Source of the DNA: Alphaproteobacteria bacterium
GTDB lineage: Bacteria > Pseudomonadota > Alphaproteobacteria > Micavibrionales > Micavibrionaceae
Length of the DNA: 7,004 nt
Assembly: GCA_023141075.1 (NCBI GenBank)
Contig: JAGLKL010000070.1
Span: 1 to 7,004 of the forward strand
Reading direction: 5' to 3'
Made by a program: the position numbers and the translations under genes. How positions within the stretch are numbered: the first letter of the stretch is position 1; each line of letters opens with the position of its first letter. The notes under the pieces are model-generated. The model saw nothing but the letters and a program-made list of their open reading frames with translations. It did no database searches and had not been told where the DNA came from. Below are positions 1 to 6,140 of this stretch, in pieces.

Positions 1-1
1 A

Positions 2-1123
2 GGGATTGAACTTCCCAAAAATGCTTTTGATGGTTCTGTGTTTCCGGCCAGTTTTCCTGAGCAGATTATTGCTAATAACAATGGAAATGACGCAATCGAG
101 CTTTCAGAAATAGAGCCAGCAGCCGGGGAACAAGTCAACGATAATATGAAAACTTTAGAGCTTGAGAAAGAAGATATCTCAGACATATTTTCACAGCGTA
201 ATGTTGAAGAGGTTATTCTCTCTTACGGGGAAGTTCCGGAATATGAGCCTGTTTATTCCATTAAGCCTGAACCTGTCCAAAAAGAACCCGCCGAAGTTAA
301 AGAGATAAAACTTGCCAATATTGATAAGGAAACTTTTGAAATTTACACGCATGCACCAATAGAGGTGGAAGAAAAATACCCTACTAAGATCGATGAAAAG
401 GATACCCACAGCTATATAAGCCCTGAAGGAACAGGCAAAATCGCTATTATTATTGATGATATGGGACTGTCTTTGCGAAGTAAGCTGGTTGAAGTTATGC
501 CAGGCCCTCTGACCTTATCTTATCTGCCTTATGCGAAAAACCTGAAAGAGCGAACGCGCCGCGCGGACACCAACGGACATGAGTTGATGGTGCATATGCC
601 GATGGAGCCGCTTAACGGCAAGCTGGATGCCGGGCCGCGTGTTCTTATGGTTTCACAAAGCAAAGAGGAAATACTTGATACACTGGATTGGGGTTTATCC
701 CAGTTTGATGGTTATGTTGGCATAAACAACCATATGGGAAGCCGCATAACAGCAGATAAAGAAGCTATGGACCATATTATGGCCGAATTAAAAGCACGTG
801 GACTGTTTTTCGTCGATTCGCGCACGATAGGTTCTTCTGTGGCCGCGCAAAGTGCACGAGAAGCCGGTATCCCTTACGCAGTGCGTGATATTTTCCTAGA
901 TCATGAAGTAACGCCCGAGTTTATTCGGAGCGCCTTGCAAAAACTAGAAAACAAAGCTGCTACCCGTGGCTATGCCATAGCGATTGGTCACCCACACAAA
1001 GAAACTATTGTGGCGCTGAAAGAATGGATACCAACATTAGACGAAAAAGGGTTGAGCCTTGTGCCGGTGAGTGAGCTACTTCAGCAACCGGTTCCAGAAG
1101 GTGCACAGGCAAAACTTGATTAG
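2..1123 (+). CDS. Divergent polysaccharide deacetylase, YibQ/DUF610 family (5'-truncated by window edge)
   Basis: The frame is open from the first complete codon at position 2 to the TAG at 1121-1123 (373 visible codons). A GTG at 38 could be read as a start, but the frame continues upstream without a stop and no ribosome site precedes it, so I treat the gene as partial. The first ~140 visible residues are acidic and Pro/Glu-rich with no fold I recognise, probably a periplasmic linker after an anchor outside the window. The domain follows from about nt 434: IAIIIDDMG (Asp-Asp pair), LTLSYLPY, HELMVHMPMEP, GINNHMGS, FFVDSRT and IAIGHPH. These Asp/His motifs are those of the divergent polysaccharide deacetylase family (PF04748), related to NodB-type deacetylases. 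In many proteobacteria the family gene lies beside envC and a carboxyl-terminal protease, suggesting a cell-envelope role; its substrate is not established. Family assignment is firm, biochemical function is not. Confidence 0.88.
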   Translation, partial: GIELPKNAFDGSVFPASFPEQIIANNNGNDAIELSEIEPAAGEQVNDNMKTLELEKEDISDIFSQRNVEEVILSYGEVPEYEPVYSIKPEPVQKEPAEVKEIKLANIDKETFEIYTHAPIEVEEKYPTKIDEKDTHSYISPEGTGKIAIIIDDMGLSLRSKLVEVMPGPLTLSYLPYAKNLKERTRRADTNGHELMVHMPMEPLNGKLDAGPRVLMVSQSKEEILDTLDWGLSQFDGYVGINNHMGSRITADKEAMDHIMAELKARGLFFVDSRTIGSSVAAQSAREAGIPYAVRDIFLDHEVTPEFIRSALQKLENKAATRGYAIAIGHPHKETIVALKEWIPTLDEKGLSLVPVSELLQQPVPEGAQAKLD

Positions 1124-1149
1124 GGTTTAGACCCTAGGAATATTTTTTT
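1121..1149 (+). terminator. Rho-independent terminator between convergent genes
   Basis: A perfect 6-bp inverted repeat, TAGGGT (1121-1126) and ACCCTA (1131-1136) with loop TTAG, is followed after six bases by seven consecutive T residues (1143-1149). The orientation suits transcription of the deacetylase gene. On the other strand the same stem is followed only by a weak T run (TTTT after about seven bases), so termination of trpE here would be poor. The stem is short and the T tract is offset, so efficiency is probably moderate. The left arm contains the deacetylase stop codon and the right arm the trpE stop codon. Confidence 0.6.
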
Positions 1150-2678
1150 ATTGTGAGCTGCGCAGCATACAATACTGCCTTGGCTTTGTTGCAACATTCC
1201 TGATGTTCAGATTCCGGAGTACTGTCAGCGACAACACCACCACCGGCTTGCACATAGACTTTTCCGTCTTTAACAAGCGCCGTGCGCAGTGCAATACAGC
1301 TATCCATGCTACGACCGGAGAAATATCCGACCCCGCCGGCATAGGTGGCGCGGCGGCTTACCTCCAACTCATCAATTATCTCCATAGCGCGGATTTTTGG
1401 TGCGCCAGAGACTGTGCCTGCCGGAAATCCTGCAAAGAGAGCATCTACAACATCCACGTCCTCGCGAAGACGTCCCTGTACATTGGAAACAATATGCATA
1501 ACGTGGGAATAGCGCTCGATCTGGAATTGTTCGGTCGCATCAATGGTTCCTATTTGTGCAACACGCCCGACATCATTGCGCCCAAGGTCAAGCAGCATCA
1601 AATGCTCTGAACGTTCCTTTGGATCGGCAAGGAGTTCTTCTTCAAGAGCCTTATCTTCGTGCAATGTTGCACCGCGTTTTCGCGTTCCGGCAATAGGACG
1701 GATGGTCACCATTCCATCACGCACACGCACTAATATCTCTGGGCTAGAGCCAACAAGCGAAAAACCCTCAAACGACAAATGAAACAGGAATGGAGATGGA
1801 TTTACGCTGCGCAAAGAACGGTATAATTCGAACGAGGGTAGATCGTAATCAATAGAAAAACGCTGCGAAGGAACGACCTGAAAGACATCTCCGGCATATA
1901 TGTATTCGATGGCTTTTCTAACCGCGTCTTTATATACTTTCTCGTCGGTATTGGATACAGGCTCCTGACCGGGATGTAGCGATGTTTTGTGCTCTAATAA
2001 GTTGTGATCCAGCGGTGTATAAAGTAATTCTACAATCTTCTCTATGCGCATTTTGGCATCGTTATATGCATCATCCGCAACCAATCTCTTGTTTCCGGCA
2101 TGCTCATATACAGGCGCAACAATACATATCTGCTTTTTGACATTGTCAAAAATTACCAGAATAGAAGGACGCATTAGAATGCTGTCCGGCACGCCAAGAT
2201 CATCGGGGTTGGTGTCAGGAATGTCTTCGATCAGACGTACCATGTCATAGCCAATATAACCGAACAACCCTGAAGCGCACATAGGCGGTAACTCTTCAGA
2301 CACGTTGTCAACAGAACTGCTTTTTACTGCGTCTTTGAGTGATTGCACAGCGTTTTCTGTTTTATCTGCTGTCCAGTCAGGGCTGCTGCCGTTATTCGTT
2401 TCGACCACGCCTTTTTTACATCGCCACAGGAAATCAGGCCGGGTTCCGATAATTGAATAGCGCCCCAGCGTAGAGCCGCCTTCCACTGATTCCAGCAAAA
2501 AAGAATAGGGAGCGTGTCCGCATATCTTTAGATAAGCGGAAACAGGTGTTTCGAGATCAGAAGACACCCAGTGCCAGACCGGTTGCGTCTGGTTTGAATT
2601 ATAGGTGTCTTTAAACTCTTCTATGGCCGGGTACGCTTTGGTTTTGGAAGGATCAACAGAGTGCATTTCCTTACTCAT
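1134..2678 (-). CDS. trpE: Anthranilate synthase component I
   Basis: The 514-aa product matches the usual TrpE length. It converts chorismate to anthranilate, the first committed step of tryptophan synthesis, using ammonia from the TrpG glutaminase subunit; cytoplasmic. The N-terminal domain carries LLESVEGG (61-68), the region linked to tryptophan feedback binding. The chorismate-binding domain (~245-510) shows DVFQVVPSQRF (264-274), PIAGTRKRG (328-336), DPKERSEH (352-359), LDLGRNDVGRV (363-373), HIVSNVQG (395-402), FPAGTVSGAPK (418-428) and QAGGGVVADS (477-486). The Ala in PIAGT distinguishes TrpE from PabB, which has Lys there (PIKGT). No glutaminase domain is fused, so this is the stand-alone form. 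It starts six bases after the ppiD-like gene on the same strand, implying co-transcription, and leaves no room for its own leader-peptide attenuator. An alternative ATG lies four codons downstream (2664-2666). trpG is not adjacent: the next gene is convergent. Confidence 0.97.
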   Translation of the reverse strand: MSKEMHSVDPSKTKAYPAIEEFKDTYNSNQTQPVWHWVSSDLETPVSAYLKICGHAPYSFLLESVEGGSTLGRYSIIGTRPDFLWRCKKGVVETNNGSSPDWTADKTENAVQSLKDAVKSSSVDNVSEELPPMCASGLFGYIGYDMVRLIEDIPDTNPDDLGVPDSILMRPSILVIFDNVKKQICIVAPVYEHAGNKRLVADDAYNDAKMRIEKIVELLYTPLDHNLLEHKTSLHPGQEPVSNTDEKVYKDAVRKAIEYIYAGDVFQVVPSQRFSIDYDLPSFELYRSLRSVNPSPFLFHLSFEGFSLVGSSPEILVRVRDGMVTIRPIAGTRKRGATLHEDKALEEELLADPKERSEHLMLLDLGRNDVGRVAQIGTIDATEQFQIERYSHVMHIVSNVQGRLREDVDVVDALFAGFPAGTVSGAPKIRAMEIIDELEVSRRATYAGGVGYFSGRSMDSCIALRTALVKDGKVYVQAGGGVVADSTPESEHQECCNKAKAVLYAAQLTIKKYS

Positions 2679-2684
2679 CCTTCT
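2679..2684 (-). promoter_or_regulatory. trpE ribosome-binding site abutting the start codon
   Basis: On the minus strand the ppiD-like stop TAA is followed by AGAAGG and at once by the trpE ATG. The Shine-Dalgarno-like hexamer therefore has no spacer to the first ATG and 12 bases to the second ATG (2664-2666), which also has AAGGA one base before it. Neither spacing is ideal. Translation may begin by coupling to termination of the upstream gene, or the true start may be the second ATG. The two genes are in the same frame, separated by one stop and two codons. Confidence 0.45.
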
Positions 2685-4613
2685 TTATTGTTGCTCTTTG
2701 TTGTAGACTTGCTGGAGCAACTGTTCGTTAACTCTAGGCTTCTCGCGCTCGGCCAAAACACGCAGATACATCAGGAAGGCATCATCTTCCATTTCTTTTT
2801 CCACGGTATTAGCCAAATTCTGCAAAGTTTCTTGAACGTTTTCATCCTGCGTAATTTCAGGCACACCATATCCGCTAATTTTGATAAGAGCAAACCGGTC
2901 GGCCAATTCCAGCATTTCATAACCGCCTATGGAAGTCTGAAAAATTTCCGGAAGCGCATCTCCAGTTAAAGGAGGAGGAGGCTCACCAGATAATCCTATA
3001 GCTTCATAGCTCATGATCCCTTTATTATGCTCACGAGCCAGTCCTTCAAATTTAGAACCTCCTGTGCCTATCTCAGCTAGATATTTTGCAATATTCTCAC
3101 GGTTTTGTGCATGTTTTTGGTCTGCAATAAACTGGTCAGCCAGTTCTTGTTTAACTTCATTAAAGGATTTATAGGTTTCGTCTATTACCTCTTCCAGTTT
3201 AAATGCTGCAAGCATGCCGCTTGGTAATTCCTGCAATAAAGAGGCCTCATCTTTATCCAGTTCATAAGATAACTCCAGCATGCCTTTTTTATCTGTATCG
3301 GCAATTAAACCCAATACTTCTTTACCCTCTTTATTGAAACCTGATTTGTCGAAAGTCTCGATGGTCTTTATTTCAAGCTGATACGCATCTTCTTTTGCCA
3401 GATTTTCGAAAGACATACCATGATCGAGGTTTTCATCAATATCTTGGGAGATTTCATAAACCTCTTCATCACGTTTTTCCTGCAATAAAGCTGTTTTTAT
3501 TTCTTCTTGCACATCCTCAAAAGGAAGAACTCTGGGCTTAATGAGTTTATCAAGGCGCACAACATGATAACCGAGCATGGTTTTAACGGGCGGGGCGACT
3601 GCACCTTCCTCAAGTCCCGCTACGGCCTGAATCATTTCCGGGATCATGGCCGCTGACTCGAAATCTCGCTTCTCATAATATCTGTCCTCAGAGCCATTTA
3701 CCGAGATAACTGCTTCCTTAAGACTTTTTCCAGCTTGTACCTCATCATAAATCGCCTTGGCCTGCTCGGATGTATCAACCAAAGTCTGAGTCAGCGTCAC
3801 TGTTTCACCGGCAGTAAACCTGTCCTGATTATCTTCATAAGCCTCCTTAATTTCGGCGAGCATTACTTCGACTTCAATATCCAGCTTATCTGGATCAAAG
3901 ACAGCCATTTTTATTGTGCGATATTCAGGAATTTTGTAGCGCACATGTTTAACACTTTCGTAAAGACGTTCCAGTTGTTCCCGGGTTGCCGGTTTAATAC
4001 TTTGAATATCCTTATCTGCAAAAAAGATGGCTTCAATATCACGGGTCTGGTTCTGGAATTTGTACAGTTCCGCGACTAACAGCTTTTCATTGAATGAAAA
4101 GCCGGCGCGCACGGCCTGCATCAAAAATTCTCCAGCAACTTCTCTTTTCAGGATTGTTACAAATTCGCTCTCGCTCATCCCCTGACGTTGCAATAGCTCT
4201 TCAAGAGCTTGCTGCATAGTCTGATCCTGACGGACATTCGGTTGTACTACTTCGGCCACACGCAAGGCCAGATGCTCCTGATCTAACTCAAACCCTTTGT
4301 CCTTCACTTCTTGCGCAAGCATATAGGCGCGAATCTGGCCGGTGAGTATTTCATCTATTAGGCCAAGTTTATAGGCCTTCTCAGGTGAAATGCGATATTG
4401 TGCCAGTGACATGCGCACGGTGCGATCAAATGAGCGAATATCTATGCTCTCTTCACCAATGTGCACGACATCGCTTCCGCCAATATTGTTTCCTGTCAAG
4501 ACACCGCGAACGTCCATTAGTGCCAGACCACCTACAGACAGCCCGATCAATCCGAACATAAAATATTTAAACAAACCACCACTTGCGCCAGAGCGCATCA
4601 TCTGCATAACCAT
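2685..4613 (-). CDS. ppiD: PpiD/SurA-type periplasmic peptidyl-prolyl isomerase, membrane-anchored
   Basis: A 642-aa periplasmic folding factor anchored in the inner membrane, close in length to E. coli PpiD (623 aa). PpiD proteins work near the Sec translocon as chaperones for exported proteins. From the chosen start: a short basic N-terminus, one membrane segment (~14-36, LFKYFMFGLIGLSVGG...), a helical SurA-like chaperone region (~45-215), and a parvulin-like domain (~271-357) ending in the typical GYHVVRLD. The segment after that (to ~600) is weakly parvulin-like or helical and contains a PPPP run. The first active-site His of parvulins (as in xRHILV) is replaced by Gln (LTQTLV), so isomerase activity may be weak or absent, as reported for E. 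coli PpiD. The frame is open to an ATG at 4670, but I start at ATG 4611-4613: it has a weak GAG seven bases upstream, gives the family-like N-terminus (RSGASGG then the membrane helix), and a good promoter overlaps the longer version. The ATGs at 4605, 4599 and 4596 remain possible. trpE follows after six bases. Confidence 0.88.
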   Translation of the reverse strand: MVMQMMRSGASGGLFKYFMFGLIGLSVGGLALMDVRGVLTGNNIGGSDVVHIGEESIDIRSFDRTVRMSLAQYRISPEKAYKLGLIDEILTGQIRAYMLAQEVKDKGFELDQEHLALRVAEVVQPNVRQDQTMQQALEELLQRQGMSESEFVTILKREVAGEFLMQAVRAGFSFNEKLLVAELYKFQNQTRDIEAIFFADKDIQSIKPATREQLERLYESVKHVRYKIPEYRTIKMAVFDPDKLDIEVEVMLAEIKEAYEDNQDRFTAGETVTLTQTLVDTSEQAKAIYDEVQAGKSLKEAVISVNGSEDRYYEKRDFESAAMIPEMIQAVAGLEEGAVAPPVKTMLGYHVVRLDKLIKPRVLPFEDVQEEIKTALLQEKRDEEVYEISQDIDENLDHGMSFENLAKEDAYQLEIKTIETFDKSGFNKEGKEVLGLIADTDKKGMLELSYELDKDEASLLQELPSGMLAAFKLEEVIDETYKSFNEVKQELADQFIADQKHAQNRENIAKYLAEIGTGGSKFEGLAREHNKGIMSYEAIGLSGEPPPPLTGDALPEIFQTSIGGYEMLELADRFALIKISGYGVPEITQDENVQETLQNLANTVEKEMEDDAFLMYLRVLAEREKPRVNEQLLQQVYNKEQQ

Positions 4614-4655
4614 AGAATTACTCGTAATTAATAAAGTTGCTCTTGATAGTCCTGC

Positions 4656-4684
4656 ACTATAAGCACGCATATAGAACTGGGCAA
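4656..4684 (-). promoter_or_regulatory. Candidate sigma-70-type promoter for ppiD-trpE
   Basis: On the minus strand, TTGCCC (4679-4684; four of six to TTGACA) is separated by exactly 17 bases from TATAGT (4656-4661; five of six to TATAAT). Transcription would start at about 4649, giving a leader of some 35 bases before the ATG at 4613. This placement rules out the upstream ATG at 4670 for transcripts from this promoter. It is the best promoter match I see in the divergent intergenic region, found by eye without scoring. Confidence 0.5.
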
Positions 4685-4693
4685 GCAGGCAAA

Positions 4694-4723
4694 TTGAAAA
4701 AAACGATAAAAATCAACGATAAA
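4694..4723 (+). promoter_or_regulatory. Weak candidate promoter for tpiA
   Basis: TTGAAA (4694-4699; four of six) lies 18 bases before GATAAA (4718-4723; four of six). A second weak pair is TTGATT (4727-4732), 16 bases, TAACAT (4749-4754). Neither is convincing alone, but tpiA is the first gene of its strand after a divergent gene and must have a promoter between about 4614 and 4785. Confidence 0.25.
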
Positions 4724-4734
4724 TGATTGATTTT
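4709..4734. repeat. 8-bp inverted repeat between divergent promoters, possible operator
   Basis: AAAATCAA (4709-4716) and TTGATTTT (4727-4734) are perfect inverted arms around a 10-base spacer. The site lies between the -35 of the candidate ppiD promoter and the tpiA start, and overlaps both weak tpiA promoter candidates. Centre-to-centre spacing of the arms is 18 bases, compatible with a dimeric regulator, but the arms have only two G/C bases each in AT-rich sequence, so chance is a real alternative. A 9-bp direct repeat AACGATAAA (4702-4710 and 4715-4723, period 13) overlaps it. Confidence 0.3.
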
Positions 4735-4785
4735 CAGCATGTGCCCACTAACATAGGGGCAAACTTGATAAGGATGACAGCAAAA

Positions 4786-5535
4786 ATGAAGAAATTAATC
4801 GCCGCGAACTGGAAAATGAATTTTACTCTGTCCGAGGCTAGAGAGTTTGTGTTGCAGTTGTTACAAAAGAGTCAGGAACACACTGAAATATTGGAAAAAG
4901 CAGAATTTCTTATATGTGCTCCTTATGTCTTTCTTTCAGCGTTATCCGAATATAGTAAACAAGGGGTAGTTTCTTTTGGCGGTCAAAATTGCTCTGTCCA
5001 CGATAAAGGTGCTTATACTGGCGAGATTAGTGCCGGAATGCTTAAAGATGTGGGATGCTCACACGTAATTGTAGGACATTCCGAGCGCCGCGAATATCAC
5101 AAGGAAGATAACATATTGGTTAATGAGAAAGCTAAAGCTGTCCATCAAAACGGGCTTAGCGCTATTATCTGCGTTGGAGAATCGAGAAAAGAGCGTGAAG
5201 CAAATCTTCAAGAAGAAGTTATAGAAAGACAGTTGTTTGAGTCCGTCCCTAAGAATGCAATACCCGAAAATACCATCATTGCTTATGAGCCTGTCTGGGC
5301 GATTGGAACAGGGAAAACTCCCAGCCCGGAGGATGCAGGACAAATGCACAGCTTTATTCGTGCATTCCTCACAAAAAATTATAGTCAAGGAGAAAAAATG
5401 CGCATTTTGTACGGTGGTTCGATGAATTCCGGCAATGCTGAAAAACTTCTGACAACACCCAATATTGATGGTGGATTGATTGGTACAGCAAGCTTGAAGT
5501 TTGAAGAATTTTTTGGTGTTGCACAATGTGCGTGA
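4786..5535 (+). CDS. tpiA: Triosephosphate isomerase
   Basis: Interconverts dihydroxyacetone phosphate and glyceraldehyde 3-phosphate in glycolysis and gluconeogenesis; cytoplasmic, normally a dimer. The 249-aa length is standard. Visible features are ANWKMN near the N-terminus (Asn8, catalytic Lys10), GGQNCS (65-70), VIVGHSERR with catalytic His98, AYEPVWAIGTGKTPSP with catalytic Glu168 and the flexible loop 6, LYGGSMN (208-214) and GGLIGTASL (229-237, phosphate binding). All catalytic residues are present. The frame extends 21 codons upstream to an ATG at 4723, but I start at 4786 because KKLIAANWKMN is where the family begins and AAGGA (4770-4774) lies 11 bases upstream, a slightly long but usable spacing; the ATG at 4774 overlaps that site. 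It diverges from the ppiD-like gene and precedes secG on the same strand. Confidence 0.97.
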   Translation: MKKLIAANWKMNFTLSEAREFVLQLLQKSQEHTEILEKAEFLICAPYVFLSALSEYSKQGVVSFGGQNCSVHDKGAYTGEISAGMLKDVGCSHVIVGHSERREYHKEDNILVNEKAKAVHQNGLSAIICVGESRKEREANLQEEVIERQLFESVPKNAIPENTIIAYEPVWAIGTGKTPSPEDAGQMHSFIRAFLTKNYSQGEKMRILYGGSMNSGNAEKLLTTPNIDGGLIGTASLKFEEFFGVAQCA

Positions 5536-5585
5536 AAAATTTTGTTTTTAAGCTAGCCTTTGCGAGCGAGACTATTTATAAGAGG

Positions 5586-5614
5586 TTGGATATCTAACAT
5601 GATAAAGACATAAT
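5586..5614 (+). promoter_or_regulatory. Candidate promoter for secG-pyrG
   Basis: In the 98-base gap after tpiA, TTGGAT (5586-5591; three of six to TTGACA) is followed after 17 bases by CATAAT (5609-5614; five of six to TATAAT). The expected start is near 5621, leaving a leader of only about 13 bases before the secG ATG at 5634. No clear terminator separates tpiA from secG, so read-through from tpiA is also likely. The rest of the gap shows no tRNA or stable hairpin. Confidence 0.35.
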
Positions 5615-5633
5615 TATAAAAGAAACTTACGTT

Positions 5634-6137
5634 ATGGAATCAGTTGTTCTTGTTCTTCACCTAATATTTGCTCTGGCTATTATCAGCCTCGTTCTGCTTC
5701 AGCGTTCTGAGGGAGGTGGCTTGGGTATTGGCGGTGGTGGTGGCGGACTAGGCGGTCTTGCTACGGCCAAAGGGACAGCAAGTGCACTGACAAAAATGAC
5801 GGCCATATGTGCCGCCGGTTTTTTTGCGACATCCCTTACACTTGGCGTTCTGGCCAGCAATAACTCCCAGCAAAATATCGGCCTTTTGGAAAATGTCGAT
5901 CCGGCACAGATTGAAGCTCAGCTTCCGACGAGTGATGATAACGAAGCTCAAAGCGGATTTGAATATATACCACCCAGCGAAATTAAAAGGGAACTCGCTC
6001 CTTCAGCCGACATCCCTGCGCCTGCTGTGGAAATACCTGAAGCACCAACTGAGGTGCTTGAAGAAAATACCGAAGACTCTAACATACAACAAACACTACA
6101 ACCAGAAACAGAGGAGCCTTCAGCTCCCGTAGAGTAA
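5634..6137 (+). CDS. secG: Preprotein translocase subunit SecG with extended acidic tail
   Basis: SecG is the small accessory subunit of the SecYEG channel and assists SecA-driven export across the inner membrane. The 167-aa product has the family layout: a first membrane helix (~4-22, LVLHLIFALAIISLVLLQ), the conserved LLQRSEGGG motif, a glycine-rich cytoplasmic loop (~27-41) and a second helix (~55-75). From about residue 85 to the end it is rich in Pro, Glu, Ala and Thr with net negative charge. This tail makes it roughly 50-60 residues longer than E. coli SecG (110 aa); such tails are common in alphaproteobacterial SecG. No strong Shine-Dalgarno sequence precedes the ATG, only an A-rich AAAAGAAA about ten bases upstream. 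It lies 98 bases after tpiA and ends three bases before pyrG, so secG and pyrG are surely co-transcribed. Confidence 0.95.
   Translation: MESVVLVLHLIFALAIISLVLLQRSEGGGLGIGGGGGGLGGLATAKGTASALTKMTAICAAGFFATSLTLGVLASNNSQQNIGLLENVDPAQIEAQLPTSDDNEAQSGFEYIPPSEIKRELAPSADIPAPAVEIPEAPTEVLEENTEDSNIQQTLQPETEEPSAPVE
6113..6127 (+). other. Small hairpin at the secG 3' end before pyrG
   Basis: GGAGC (6113-6117) and GCTCC (6123-6127) form a perfect 5-bp stem with loop CTTCA, inside the last codons of secG and 13 bases before the pyrG ATG. No T run follows, so it is not a terminator. It could shape access to the weak pyrG ribosome site (AGAG at 6131-6134, six bases from the ATG) or be chance. Confidence 0.2.
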
Positions 6138-6140
6138 AGC

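Noticed and set aside
1203..1610. 135-codon + strand reading frame
   Set aside because: Lies wholly antisense to trpE, whose conserved motifs fill the other strand; no ribosome site or recognisable protein.
3735..4079. 114-codon + strand reading frame
   Set aside because: Antisense to the ppiD-like gene; no family resemblance or start signals.
5059..5526. 155-codon - strand reading frame
   Set aside because: Antisense to the strongly conserved catalytic half of tpiA; Cys/Phe-rich translation typical of a shadow frame.
5599..5613. Tiny leader ORF (ATG ATA AAG ACA TAA) upstream of secG
   Set aside because: Four codons, poorly spaced ribosome site, and it overlaps the candidate -10 element; most likely chance.
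5536..5633. Possible tRNA or terminator in the tpiA-secG gap
   Set aside because: No cloverleaf arms, no TTCGA-type T-loop and no GC-rich stem followed by a T run; the T-rich stretch at 5540-5549 has no stem before it.
5718..5757. GGT/GGC-rich run as a possible microsatellite
   Set aside because: It encodes the glycine-rich loop characteristic of SecG and is explained by the protein.
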